Notes: generated by a model from the letters alone, not told the origin. DNA of 64,000 nucleotides from JAMXLG01 sp963818925 (GCA_963818925.1 CAWFTN010000001.1:2170001-2234000), one strand, 5' to 3'; shown: positions 33,068-42,306, numbered from the stretch's first letter. Numbers and translations: made by a program.

Positions 33068-35041
33068 ATGGTCAGTACTGCAAGGAAGACTAGTCCCGTT
33101 CAAACGCGTGAAGAGTTGCTGTACCTTCTCACGCGCGCATCGGAGCTCGAGCAGAATCTCGCATGCGCGTATTTGTACGCCGGATATTCCCTAAAGACAG
33201 ACCTTGCTGAAGGCGGTCTCACGGAAGACGAGCTCGTTGCAGTGCGTACGTGGAAGCGGCAACTCTCAACCGTCGCCGTCGAAGAGATGCTGCATCTCGG
33301 GCAAGTCTCGAATATCATCACCGCGGTCGGCGGCGCTCCGCATTTTGCGCGTGCGAACTTTCCGCTTCCCGCGACGTCGTTTCCGTTCGGCATTCCGATC
33401 GATCTGAAGCCGTTCTCGCAGGCGCTAATCGATCGCCTCGTCTGTTATGAGATGCCCGAAGAAGGTGTGCTGGAAGCGGAGCGGCATGCGGAGTACGATG
33501 CAATCCGTCAGCGCGTCGTCGGACGCGTCGAGGGCGACGCGTGCGTTCGCGTGCAGAATGCGATCGAGCCGTTCGACGTCGATTTCAAAACGGTCGGCGA
33601 GTTCTACCACAAGATCGAGTCGGCATTTCATGAAATTCCGGCGGACCGGCTCTTCATCGGCGACCCCGCGGTGCAGGCGAAGCCGCGGTATTTGGATTTT
33701 CCGAAAGAACTCGTGGAGGTGACGGACGTTCGATCGGCGTGTGCGGCGATTGAGATGATCATCGAGCAAGGGGAATCGCCGACGTCGGAGCATCCGAACG
33801 CGCACTTCGTCGTCTTTGACGCCATTCGGCGTGAGTACGAGTCGCTATGGGATCGGGCGAAGGCGGAGGGACGCAGCTTTGATCCGGTGCGTCCGTTGTT
33901 GACGAATCCGAGCACGCGTGGGATTGTGGAAATGCCGGGGACGAACCGCATTACCAATCCGGTCGCGGCGGAGTTGGCGTCGCTCTTCAACAGTTCGTAT
34001 GCGGTGATGTTGATGATGCTCGCGCGATTCTTCGCGCACGGCGACGAGACCGAAGACGAGATACGATTGCTTGCGCGCGGAACGTTGCGAATCATGGCGT
34101 CGGGACTGCGGCCGCTCGGCGAGGCGCTTGCGAAGTTGCCCGCGGGTCGCGAGTACCCGGGGATGCACGCGGGCCCGGGGTTTGGATTTACGCGCAACAT
34201 TCATTTGCTTGCGCACAAGCGCGTGGCGTGGATCTTCTTCTTGGAGCGCCTATACGATATTTCGATGCGGTTGACGCGCCTTGCCGATGAAGCGGCGTTA
34301 CCGTCGGAAGTGTCGGAAGCGGCGGCAGCGCTTGAATCGGTGGCCGAGCATTTGATGCCGTTTGTTCCGGCGCAGTTTGCGGTCGCGATGCGCGATGAAG
34401 CCGCCGAGCGGAATTCGCGGACGACGATCCGGCCCGAAATTGACGGGCCGTACATCGTCCGAAATCTACGGAAGTTGACGAATTCGAAAGGCGAGACGCT
34501 TCGGGTGCGACCGATCGTTGCGCTATGCCGGTGCGGCGGGTCGAACATCAAGCCCTATTGTGATGGTACGCATGCGCGAATCGGATTTAGCGGTGCGAAG
34601 GATGCGAATCGAACGCCGGACCGGCTCGACACGTATGCCGGCGCCGGCATCTCGGTAATTGATAATCGCGGGACGTGTTGTCACTTTGGAAACTGCACAG
34701 ATCACTTGTCGACCGTGTTTCATCATGAGACGGATCCGTTTGTGACGCCGGACGGGGACACCCCGGCGAACATCATCGATATCGTTCGGGCGTGTCCCTC
34801 GGGTGCGCTTGGGTACTCAGTGAACGGCGATACGTATCAGGGTGAACCGCGTGAAGCGGAGATCTACGTCGCCGAGAATGCGAGTTATTACGTGCGCGGC
34901 AACATTGAGCTCGAAGGCGAGCCGATGGATCGCGGGGCGAACCGCGAGCACTATGCGTTATGCCGCTGCGGGCACTCGAAGAATAAGCCATTCTGCGACG
35001 GCACGCATTGGTGGATTCAGTTTCGCGATGAAGACAATTAG
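33068..35041 (+). CDS. ferritin-like (VioB-type) protein fused to CDGSH, 4Fe-4S and CDGSH domains
   Basis: About 657 residues. The N-terminal third (LTRASELEQNLACAYLYAGY and EEMLHLGQVSNI) is a ferritin-like helical domain of the type found in VioB-like iminophenyl-pyruvate dimer synthases. The C-terminus has CRCGGSNIKPYCDGTH (about 487-502), a Fer4_19-like part (TCCHFGNC to CPSGAL), and a second CRCGHSKNKPFCDGTH. So it combines a putative di-iron carboxylate domain with two 2Fe-2S CDGSH sites and one divergent 4Fe-4S site. The start is uncertain between GTG 33056 and ATG 33068. Function unknown; electron transfer to the di-iron site is plausible. Confidence 0.85.
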   Translation: MVSTARKTSPVQTREELLYLLTRASELEQNLACAYLYAGYSLKTDLAEGGLTEDELVAVRTWKRQLSTVAVEEMLHLGQVSNIITAVGGAPHFARANFPLPATSFPFGIPIDLKPFSQALIDRLVCYEMPEEGVLEAERHAEYDAIRQRVVGRVEGDACVRVQNAIEPFDVDFKTVGEFYHKIESAFHEIPADRLFIGDPAVQAKPRYLDFPKELVEVTDVRSACAAIEMIIEQGESPTSEHPNAHFVVFDAIRREYESLWDRAKAEGRSFDPVRPLLTNPSTRGIVEMPGTNRITNPVAAELASLFNSSYAVMLMMLARFFAHGDETEDEIRLLARGTLRIMASGLRPLGEALAKLPAGREYPGMHAGPGFGFTRNIHLLAHKRVAWIFFLERLYDISMRLTRLADEAALPSEVSEAAAALESVAEHLMPFVPAQFAVAMRDEAAERNSRTTIRPEIDGPYIVRNLRKLTNSKGETLRVRPIVALCRCGGSNIKPYCDGTHARIGFSGAKDANRTPDRLDTYAGAGISVIDNRGTCCHFGNCTDHLSTVFHHETDPFVTPDGDTPANIIDIVRACPSGALGYSVNGDTYQGEPREAEIYVAENASYYVRGNIELEGEPMDRGANREHYALCRCGHSKNKPFCDGTHWWIQFRDEDN

Positions 35042-36174
35042 ATAGCGGCGACGGCGTCGCAGGATCGAGTGCCGAGGCCGGTGCGATTGCTCATCGTGAA
35101 GAGGATCGATGGGAGTGCTAGTTTCGTCGGACTTGCGGGCGCGTGCACGAAGTTCAAGTTGTTTGATTCTCCGGTTGTGCCTGTATTGACCGGGCAGGTT
35201 GGCGCGGTGATGACGCCGGTGGCGGCTTCGAGCCGCACCTCGACCGTCGAGCCGGCGTTGAAGTCGAGGATGTCCCCGCCGCCATTGCCGATGACGTTGA
35301 ATTCAGAACCGGACCAATGGCCGCGCAGATGGGTGATGGCGTCACTCTGAATGTTATTTGCGCGGAAGACGGTGCTACCAAGCGAAAGGAAAATGCTGTC
35401 GCTGGTTGTCCCGGCGAATCCCGTCACCTCGAGCCTCGACAAGTTCTTAATCGATATGCTGCTTGTAAACTGGAGTGCAAGTGGGCTGTTTTGCACGCAA
35501 CCGCCGTCAACAAACGTCCATCCCTTGTTCGGCGGACATCCGCTCAACCCACCGGCCACCGTGGGGACGAGCCAGTCTTGAATGAACAGAAAACCGCCGG
35601 CCGTACCGGGCGGATTTTCGAACACGAACTGTTCCCACGCTAAACAATTCTTGATCGTTCCGCACGAAGTGCTTGCGAAGAAATACGAGTTGAGTTGAAG
35701 CGTATAGCTGTTCACGCCGTTATCACCGCCGCCAGGAGGAAATATAGGATTCGGGACGCTCTTCACGCTCGTCACGCCGGTCACAACGGGGAACGAGCCG
35801 ATCGACTCCGACATCGTGCGCGGTTTGACATCAGCGGTGAAGTCGGCACCATTGCCGACGTTTTGTCCGGAGGCGGCTTCAGCGCGAACCAATGCTGAAT
35901 GCCGAAGGGGATAGAGGATGTTCGGCGGCCGTGAACATGCGACGGCGGTCCACGCGTATGACGGATAGGTTGCTTGATAACAACCGGTACCCGGAAGCGC
36001 TGTTTGTATGGCCGCTCTGCGCCATGCGAAGTACGGGTCGACCGGCGCGGCAGCGGTTTGAAGTTGCGACGCCGTCTGCGGCATCGATGACGAACCGCCG
36101 CACCCGGATAGCGCGACCGCAATAGAAGCAGACGCGACAATAGACGCGTTTCCGATCCGCGAAAATAGATTCAT
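35038..36174 (-). CDS. lipoprotein of unknown function
   Basis: 378 residues with a lipobox LSGC near residue 24 after a hydrophobic signal. The mature part is rich in Ser, Thr, Asn and Gly with several cysteines (for example TSCGTIKNCLAW, GCPPNKGWTFVDGGC) and beta-rich; no family recognised. It overlaps the convergent CDGSH-fusion gene by 4 nt. Upstream there is a CCTCTAGAGG palindrome of unknown meaning. Confidence 0.7.
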   Translation of the reverse strand: MNLFSRIGNASIVASASIAVALSGCGGSSSMPQTASQLQTAAAPVDPYFAWRRAAIQTALPGTGCYQATYPSYAWTAVACSRPPNILYPLRHSALVRAEAASGQNVGNGADFTADVKPRTMSESIGSFPVVTGVTSVKSVPNPIFPPGGGDNGVNSYTLQLNSYFFASTSCGTIKNCLAWEQFVFENPPGTAGGFLFIQDWLVPTVAGGLSGCPPNKGWTFVDGGCVQNSPLALQFTSSISIKNLSRLEVTGFAGTTSDSIFLSLGSTVFRANNIQSDAITHLRGHWSGSEFNVIGNGGGDILDFNAGSTVEVRLEAATGVITAPTCPVNTGTTGESNNLNFVHAPASPTKLALPSILFTMSNRTGLGTRSCDAVAAI

Positions 36175-36255
36175 AACGCAAACCTCTAGAGGCAGCTGCG
36201 AAGCCCCGCTTTAGCGTACACGCAAACCGATTTTGGAAGCAGAGGCGAACGCACT

Positions 36256-36405
36256 ATGCTAACGATACGGAATGACGTTCGTTTTGGCTGGCTGGCGTTA
36301 GGTGGTGCGGCATTTCTGGCCGCACGCGGCGGGCATGGTATGGTGCCGGCGCCCGCGGAGCAAGACCGACGAACAGCACTCGCAGATTCCGTGCCTAAGA
36401 ATTGA
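36256..36405 (+). CDS. possible 49-residue membrane protein
   Basis: Small frame starting MLTIRNDVRFGWLALGG with one hydrophobic stretch (FGWLALGGAAFLAA), in the otherwise empty interval before the folate locus. GAGG lies about 10 nt upstream of the ATG. It is short enough to be chance. Confidence 0.3.
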   Translation: MLTIRNDVRFGWLALGGAAFLAARGGHGMVPAPAEQDRRTALADSVPKN

Positions 36406-36410
36406 GGCAG

Positions 36411-36446
36411 TCCTTCGACTGCGCTGCGCTCCGCTCAGGATGATAC
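36411..36446. repeat. dispersed repeat, copy 2
   Basis: Long form of the repeat, TCCTTCGACTGCGCTGCGCT followed by CCGCTCAGGATGATAC. On the minus strand it encodes VSS and the stop codon of the FolK-FolE2 gene, exactly as copy 1 does for the hydrolase. Confidence 0.75.
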
Positions 36447-37865
36447 TAGGACGGCGGAGTGCCTTGTGCCTAGCCAGGAGGCTAGGTCGGTTTTGGTTGT
36501 GACGTAGGTGCCGGTTTTTAGTTCTTCGCGGAATTGGCCGAAGAGACCGAAGGCTTCGGCAAAGGCGTCGTGTTTGTGGATCGATTCGTAGTTGACTTGG
36601 CTTGCGAACATGAATGTGTCGTCGCTCAAGTCGGAATACATGTCGAGAGAGCGCGCGAGAATGCCGCGGACGACGTCTTCGACGAACTTCGGATTGTGAT
36701 GCGCTTTGTTGACGATGAAGAATTCGTCGGGGCGTTTGAGGAGGTCGTACGTTTCGCTCGACATCGAGCTTTCTACGATTTCCACCAAGTCTTCCGCGCG
36801 GATCGCGTCTGCGTTCGCTTCGTCGACGCCTAGGAGAATTGCGCCGCGGCCGCGTTGATTGTGCGTTGCGACCGGCAATGCGTCGAGCGCGCGAGTCGCT
36901 TCTTCTTGCGTGAAGCCGGCTTCGAGCAGTTCGTGCAGCGAGTGTTCGCGGACCATCAGTTGCGCGCACGGGCACGCCGTCATGCCTTCGGCTTCGACGC
37001 CGACGACGCGGCGGGTTCCCGATTCATCCGCATGTGCAATGCTGATGAGCGTGTAGGTTTCCTCGCCGCGTTTACCGCTGACCGGCGTCCAGCGCTCGAG
37101 GCCGAAATCGGCGCGCAGGCGCACGTCGGCGCGAATTGCTCGTTGACTGCTGACGATCTGTCGCGCGACGGATTCGACGAGACGTTCGATCCGCGCGGGT
37201 CCCGACGTTTCGGAGAGTACGTCGAGGGTTGCCTCTTCGAGAATTTCCGAGAAGCGCGACATGTGTACGCCGGCTTTATCGGGCGCGAGATCGGCGACCA
37301 TCGTGAATTCGCCGTTGAAGACGCGTGGACGGCCATCGATTTCCAGGTGCACGATGCGGCGGACGCTCGAGACGCCGACGCGATTGAGCGACAAGCGGAC
37401 GTCGGGCGTCTCTTCTTGACGATTGGCATCGAAGTGCAAACTGCGCTCGCGTTTGCGTAAACCGCTGCGTCCGTTTTGTTTGGCAAGGTGCGCGTAGGCA
37501 GGCGCGATCTCGGCCAGCGGGACGACGTTGTATTGGCGCGCTGCGAGCTCGGGATGCACGGTGTCATCGAAGACGAGCAGATCGACGTCGATCGGGCGCG
37601 CTTCGAGGCGTGTGGTTGTCGTGCGGCCGAGTGCGACCTGGACATCGAGTAAGAAGCGTTCGAATGCGGCACGATCGAGGTCCGTCGCAACTTCGGCGGC
37701 GAGGTTCAAGAATGCCGGACCGCTTGCGCCTTGCGCCGGTTGCGACTCGTAGAAGGACGAGACGCGGTCGATCTGCGCACGCGTGCGAATACGCTGTAAC
37801 GCCGCCAAAATGTTCGCTTGGCGGTCGCCGAGGTTGGATCCGATTCCGATGTAAGCTCGATGCAT
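36435..37865 (-). CDS. FolK-FolE2 fusion (HPPK joined to type IB GTP cyclohydrolase)
   Basis: 476 residues in one frame. Residues 1 to about 140 are HPPK: GIGSNLGDR (7-15) and RPIDVDLLVFD (90-100), which pyrophosphorylates hydroxymethyldihydropterin. Residues about 153-476 are a FolE2/MptA-type GTP cyclohydrolase: DVRLSLNRVGVSSVRR, EFTMVADLAPDKAGVHMSRF, EGMTACPCAQ (catalytic/zinc Cys region, 298-300) and NKAHHNPKFVED. The two folate-pathway steps are not consecutive (FolB lies between). It lies 3 nt after the thioredoxin-like gene. The C-terminal VSS and stop come from a dispersed repeat. Fusion is visible; activity of both parts is inferred. Confidence 0.92.
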   Translation of the reverse strand: MHRAYIGIGSNLGDRQANILAALQRIRTRAQIDRVSSFYESQPAQGASGPAFLNLAAEVATDLDRAAFERFLLDVQVALGRTTTTRLEARPIDVDLLVFDDTVHPELAARQYNVVPLAEIAPAYAHLAKQNGRSGLRKRERSLHFDANRQEETPDVRLSLNRVGVSSVRRIVHLEIDGRPRVFNGEFTMVADLAPDKAGVHMSRFSEILEEATLDVLSETSGPARIERLVESVARQIVSSQRAIRADVRLRADFGLERWTPVSGKRGEETYTLISIAHADESGTRRVVGVEAEGMTACPCAQLMVREHSLHELLEAGFTQEEATRALDALPVATHNQRGRGAILLGVDEANADAIRAEDLVEIVESSMSSETYDLLKRPDEFFIVNKAHHNPKFVEDVVRGILARSLDMYSDLSDDTFMFASQVNYESIHKHDAFAEAFGLFGQFREELKTGTYVTTKTDLASWLGTRHSAVLVSS

Positions 37866-37868
37866 TCC

Positions 37869-38357
37869 TTATTTTTCTTTGAGTAGGGCCTCCACCGTCG
37901 CTCGCACGAGTTCGTCTTGCGAATCGCCGACGATGACCTTTCGCAATCGACCGTGACGATCGAAAAAGAGTTGCGTCGGCCAGGCGTCGATGCCATAGGC
38001 GTTCCAGAGTGCGAAGCTGTTGTCCACGGCGACCGGCCTTCCTTGGGCGCGAAGGTTCTCCGCGACATAGGCGCGTTGCTTCTCGGCAGGCGTTTCGGGC
38101 GAATGAATGCCGATGATTTCGAGACCCTGCGCGCGATCGTCGTTGTAAAGGCGACGTAAGGTCGGGACGATGTTGCGACAATTGAAGCAGTCGACCGTAA
38201 AGACGTCGAGAACGATCACCTTTCCCGCCACGTCGCTTTGGCGTGCCGGGGCGTCGAGCCAGTCGCCGGCATGGAGGACGGGGGCAAGGGTCGAGGTCGC
38301 CGGGACGGCGCCGCAGAGCAAGATAGCGGCGAACAGCGAAACAGCGAAGCGTTTCAT
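37869..38357 (-). CDS. TlpA-like periplasmic thioredoxin-fold protein
   Basis: 162 residues with a signal peptide (MKRFAVSLFAAILLCGAV). The redox motif is CFNC in DVFTVDCFNCRN, followed by a cis-Pro (WPTQLFF). The DFTVDCFNC pattern resembles the C-terminal thioredoxin-like domain of DipZ. It would reduce or form disulfides outside the inner membrane. Its ATG overlaps the ATG of the divergent pabBC gene by two bases (shared CATG), and no Shine-Dalgarno is visible. It precedes folK-folE2 in the same operon. Confidence 0.87.
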   Translation of the reverse strand: MKRFAVSLFAAILLCGAVPATSTLAPVLHAGDWLDAPARQSDVAGKVIVLDVFTVDCFNCRNIVPTLRRLYNDDRAQGLEIIGIHSPETPAEKQRAYVAENLRAQGRPVAVDNSFALWNAYGIDAWPTQLFFDRHGRLRKVIVGDSQDELVRATVEALLKEK

Positions 38358-39990
38358 GACATTTACGGTACGCTTCTCGGATTCCGACGGATGGCTCGAG
38401 TTTTCGCAGCCGCGCGACGTGCTGCGTGCGACAAGCGCAGATGAACTAAAGGCGCTCTTTGCATCCGCTCAGTCGGCACTTGCTGACGGGTTTTGGATCG
38501 CTGGTCTGATTCCGTACGAGCGCGCGGGTGCGGCGGTCGGCGTCTTCGAGGCGCCGCTGCGGCGGACATCGTTTGAGACGCGCGGGTTTGCATTGTCGCC
38601 GCTTCTCCATACCGTGTCGCGTGATGCGTATCGCGCGGCGATTGCGAAGACTCAGCGTTGGATTTACGACGGCGAGGTCTATCAGATCAATTATACCGTG
38701 CCGTTTGAGGTGACACTGGAGGGTGACGCGGTTTCGTGTTGGCTTGCAATAGCGCAGCAGACGCGGGCGCAGTATCAGGCGTATGTCGAGGACGGCGAGC
38801 GGCGGATTCTGTCGTGGTCGCCGGAGTTGTTCTTGGCGTTCGACGGTGCGCGCTTGCAGACGCGGCCGATGAAGGGCACATCGCCGCCGGATGACGTCGC
38901 GCTATTGCACGATGTGAAGAATCGGGCCGAGCATATTATGATCGTCGATCTGCTTCGGAATGACTTGCATCGGGTGTGCGATGACGTGCGCGTGCCGGCG
39001 TTGTGTACGATCGAGCGGTATCCGACGTTTGCGACGATGACCTCGACGATTGAAGGCGATATGCGCGATGGCGTCTCGTTGTATGACGTCTTCGATGCGA
39101 CGTTTCCGTGCGGAAGCGTAACGGGCGCGCCGAAGCGGGCGGCGATGCGGATGATTGCGGAGCTCGAAGGGCGAGCGCGTGGAGCGTATTGCGGGGCCAT
39201 CGGATATCTTTCGCCGCAGCGGCGTGGGTGGTGGAACGTCGCTATTCGTACAGCGCAGTTCGACGGGACCGTGGGAAGGTTCGATGCGGGGGGCGGAATT
39301 GTGAGTGATTCGGATGCGGATGATGAGTGGGGCGAGGTTGGAATTAAGACGGCGTTTTTGAGGGCGCTTCGACAAGCTCAGGCGGACACGTTTGAGTTGT
39401 GGGAGACGTTTTCCGCGGATGCCGACGAGCGTACCGTTCGGGCGCACTTAGAGCGGTTGGCGGCGTCTGCCCGCCGGCTCGACATTGCGTTTGATTTTGA
39501 GGAGTTGCGGCGGCGGGTTGATGAGGTGTTGAAGCCGGCGACGATTGTGCGGGTTCGTCTTTCGCTTGATGGTGCGATTACCGTGCGGTCGGAGCGGCAT
39601 GAGTCGTTTGCGGCGGTTGTCGATGTGCGAACGAGCGATGCGCGAGTGCGTAGCGACGATCCCTGGTTGCGGATCAAGAGTTCCTGGCGCCCGGCGCACC
39701 GGATCGCCTGGGATGAGGCAGTGAAGCATGGGTGTTTCGATGCGTTGCTCCAAAATGAACGCGGTGAGGTGACTGAGGGCAGCCGCACGAACGTCTTCGC
39801 TCAATTCGGCGGTACGCTCGTGACGCCGCCGCTCGAGAACGGGCTGCTGCCCGGTATCCTGCGCGCGCAGATGCTCGCGGATAGGCGCACGGTGGAACGG
39901 GTACTCTACGAAAACGATCTCCGCGCTGCGGATGCTATTTATGTCGGGAACTCCGCGCGAGGACTGCTTCGCGCGCGACTGCAACACTAG
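38356..39990 (+). CDS. PabB-PabC fusion (aminodeoxychorismate synthase component I plus lyase)
   Basis: About 544 residues. The PabB part (about 1-335) has PMKGTSPP, where the Lys distinguishes PabB from the Ala of TrpE, LLRNDLHRVC, FPCGSVTGAPK and GGGIVSDSDADDEW. The PabC part (about 345-544) is a class IV PLP lyase ending EVTEGSRTNVFAQ and NGLLPGILRA. Together they convert chorismate (with a PabA glutaminase not seen here) to p-aminobenzoate and pyruvate. The linker RALRQAQAD is encoded by a dispersed repeat. The start is ATG at 38356, sharing CATG with the divergent thioredoxin gene. First gene of an operon with manA and lysA. Confidence 0.92.
   Translation: MTFTVRFSDSDGWLEFSQPRDVLRATSADELKALFASAQSALADGFWIAGLIPYERAGAAVGVFEAPLRRTSFETRGFALSPLLHTVSRDAYRAAIAKTQRWIYDGEVYQINYTVPFEVTLEGDAVSCWLAIAQQTRAQYQAYVEDGERRILSWSPELFLAFDGARLQTRPMKGTSPPDDVALLHDVKNRAEHIMIVDLLRNDLHRVCDDVRVPALCTIERYPTFATMTSTIEGDMRDGVSLYDVFDATFPCGSVTGAPKRAAMRMIAELEGRARGAYCGAIGYLSPQRRGWWNVAIRTAQFDGTVGRFDAGGGIVSDSDADDEWGEVGIKTAFLRALRQAQADTFELWETFSADADERTVRAHLERLAASARRLDIAFDFEELRRRVDEVLKPATIVRVRLSLDGAITVRSERHESFAAVVDVRTSDARVRSDDPWLRIKSSWRPAHRIAWDEAVKHGCFDALLQNERGEVTEGSRTNVFAQFGGTLVTPPLENGLLPGILRAQMLADRRTVERVLYENDLRAADAIYVGNSARGLLRARLQH
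39366..39382. repeat. dispersed repeat, copy 3 (inside pabBC)
   Basis: CTTCGACAAGCTCAGG core within the coding sequence, at the junction between the PabB and PabC domains. It is translated as part of the linker. Confidence 0.6.
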
Positions 39991-39997
39991 AGGCATT

Positions 39998-41062
39998 GTG
40001 AACGGTCAATCGATCTATCCGCTCGTTATCGAGCCGAAAGAGACGCCCGCAATCTGGGGCGGCGACGCACTGGTCAAACAGTTCGGAAAACCGGGCGATC
40101 CGAATGAAAGAATCGGCGAGTCTTGGGAGTGCTGGGACGAGAACCACATCGCCAACGGCGAGTACGCGGGAAAAACGATCGCGCAACTTCGCGAGACTCT
40201 CGGCGCGAAATTGATGGGCAACCTCGATGCGCATCGTCTGTTTCCGATTCTTACGAAGATCATCGATGCGCGCGATTGGCTCTCGGTGCAAGTGCATCCT
40301 GACGATGCGTACGCCGAGCGCGTCGAGCATCAGCAGAACGGCAAGACGGAGTGCTGGTATGTGCTGCACGCCGAACCGGATGCGCAGCTCGTGCTCGGAT
40401 GGACCGAAGATACGTCGCGTGAGGAATACCTTCGGCGCGTGAACGATGGTTCGCTCGGCGATATTTTGCGGCGCGTTCCGGTCAAAGCGGGCGAAGCGTT
40501 CTATCTCCCGGCGGGAAGTTTACATGCCATCGGCGGCGGGATCATCATCTTCGAAACACAACAGGCAAGTGACTTGACCTATCGCATCTTCGATTGGAAC
40601 CGCACGGGACCCGATGGAAAGCCCCGTCAACTGCATGTCGATAAAGCGGCCGACGTGTTGAATTACGAGCGCGGCTCGCGTGGGGCCGTCGAACCGATCA
40701 CCTACCGTCTCGATGACATGGAACGAACCGTGCTGATTGCCGATCGCCGCTTCACGGTCGAGCGGATCGTCGCGGGAACCAATCCGGCCTCGATTCCGAC
40801 CGACGGGCGGCCCGTGATCATCATGGCGCTCGAACATCCGCTGGAAGTTTCCCTGGGGGATAACGCGGTGAAACTCGACCGTTATCAAACGACGCTGGTT
40901 CCTGCGGCGGCGGAATGGTGCACGGTCAGTGCGCCGGCGGAGAACGCGCCGTTCATGTTCGTGACGCCGCCGACGCATGCCGAAAACATTGCGGTGCGGC
41001 TGCTGGCTGCGGGTATCGATCAGGATCGTATCGATCGGTTCATGGTGCAGTTCGCTTCGTGA
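39998..41062 (+). CDS. manA: class I mannose-6-phosphate isomerase
   Basis: About 354 residues, cytosolic zinc enzyme interconverting mannose-6-phosphate and fructose-6-phosphate. QVHPDD carries the Gln and His metal ligands, PAGSLHAIGGG holds the later His, and IFDWNR is also typical. GTG at 39998 with AGAGG just upstream is chosen; a longer frame overlaps pabBC by 59 nt and reads as nonsense. It is 7 nt after pabBC and overlaps lysA by GTGA. Confidence 0.92.
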   Translation: MNGQSIYPLVIEPKETPAIWGGDALVKQFGKPGDPNERIGESWECWDENHIANGEYAGKTIAQLRETLGAKLMGNLDAHRLFPILTKIIDARDWLSVQVHPDDAYAERVEHQQNGKTECWYVLHAEPDAQLVLGWTEDTSREEYLRRVNDGSLGDILRRVPVKAGEAFYLPAGSLHAIGGGIIIFETQQASDLTYRIFDWNRTGPDGKPRQLHVDKAADVLNYERGSRGAVEPITYRLDDMERTVLIADRRFTVERIVAGTNPASIPTDGRPVIIMALEHPLEVSLGDNAVKLDRYQTTLVPAAAEWCTVSAPAENAPFMFVTPPTHAENIAVRLLAAGIDQDRIDRFMVQFAS

Positions 41063-42306
41063 TTCCCGGTCATAAATGGGACTCCGACGGCATGTTGACC
41101 GTGGGCGGTATGCGCGCGGACATTCTTGCAGATCGATTCGGTACGCCCGCGTTACTCCTCGATCTCGATGTATTCAATGCATCGCTAGCCGCGTTACTCG
41201 ACGCGGCAGCGGCCCATGGAATCCGCGTTTCGTATGCCGCGAAGGCGCTGTTGCTCACCGCGCTCGCGAAGCGATTACGGACGCGAGATGTGGGACTCGA
41301 TGTGGCGTCGCTTGGTGAGTTGGTAACGGCCGAGCGTGGCGGGATCGAGTCAGCGCGCATTACGCTGCATGGCGCCGGCAAGACGGATGACGAAATCGGC
41401 GCAGCGTTCGCGGGACGCGTAGGGAGGCTCGTCGTCGATTCGGTCGATGAGTTGCGCCGCGTTGCCGACATCTCGCAGGGTCGTGCGCTCGGCATCCTGT
41501 TGCGCATCAATACCGGCATTGAGGCGCACACGCACGAATTCATTCGCACCGCGGGAGACGATACGAAGTTCGGCCTCGCACCGCGCGACGAAGAAGCGGC
41601 GTTTTCGATTCTTCGCGAGTTCCCGCAGTTACGTTTGCGTGGCGCGCATGCGCATATCGGTTCGCAGATTTTCGATGCGGCACCGTATGTCGCGAATGCG
41701 CAAACGTTGATCGACCGACTGGAACGCTATCGTGAAGCGGGCTTCCCGGACGTCGACACGATGGTAATCGGCGGCGGGTTCGGCGTGCAGATGCATCCGG
41801 AGCGACCGAATACATTCATTGACGTTCCCTCGATTTTGTCAGCGGCTGCGGCAATCGTTCCGCGCGGCGTGACGTTGGAGATCGAACCGGGACGCGCAAT
41901 TGTCGCGGCAGCGGGAACGTCGCTCTACCGCGTCATGGCGATCAAGCGGTATGCGAAGCGCACGTTCGTCATCGTGGACGGAAGCATGGCGGACAATCCG
42001 CGACCCGCGCTCTACGGCGCATATCACCACGTTGTAGCCGCCCGTGACTCCGGTGCGCGGTATCATCCGGTCACGATATGCGGACGCTCGTGCGAGAACG
42101 ATGAGCTGGCCGACGCGCCCGTGCCGGAAGATCTGCGCGCGGGCGATCTGCTCGCATTTTGCGCGACCGGCGCCTACACGTACTCGATGGCGAGTAACTA
42201 TAATCGCTTTTCTCGTCCGCCGGTCGTAGCGCTCGAAGACGGTGAGGCGACGTTGTGGGCCCGTCGCGAAACACTCGACGACGTGCTGCGTAACGATGTA
42301 ACATAG
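41059..42306 (+). CDS. lysA: diaminopimelate decarboxylase
   Basis: 415 residues, a PLP enzyme of alanine-racemase fold type that makes L-lysine from meso-diaminopimelate. The PLP Lys is in VSYAAKALLL, with HIGSQI, GGGFGV, EPGRAIVAAAG, the catalytic Cys in CGRSCENDEL and GAYTYSMASNYNRFSRP. GTG at 41059 overlaps the manA stop. It marks the meso-DAP pathway. A serine hydrolase gene follows 21 nt later. Confidence 0.93.
   Translation: MIPGHKWDSDGMLTVGGMRADILADRFGTPALLLDLDVFNASLAALLDAAAAHGIRVSYAAKALLLTALAKRLRTRDVGLDVASLGELVTAERGGIESARITLHGAGKTDDEIGAAFAGRVGRLVVDSVDELRRVADISQGRALGILLRINTGIEAHTHEFIRTAGDDTKFGLAPRDEEAAFSILREFPQLRLRGAHAHIGSQIFDAAPYVANAQTLIDRLERYREAGFPDVDTMVIGGGFGVQMHPERPNTFIDVPSILSAAAAIVPRGVTLEIEPGRAIVAAAGTSLYRVMAIKRYAKRTFVIVDGSMADNPRPALYGAYHHVVAARDSGARYHPVTICGRSCENDELADAPVPEDLRAGDLLAFCATGAYTYSMASNYNRFSRPPVVALEDGEATLWARRETLDDVLRNDVT

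Noticed and set aside
36182..36191. CCTCTAGAGG palindrome before the lipoprotein gene
   Set aside because: A single 10-bp palindrome with no second copy or promoter relation; too little to call an operator.
36855..37460. Open frame opposite FolK-FolE2
   Set aside because: It covers the conserved cyclohydrolase domain on the opposite strand and has no start signal.
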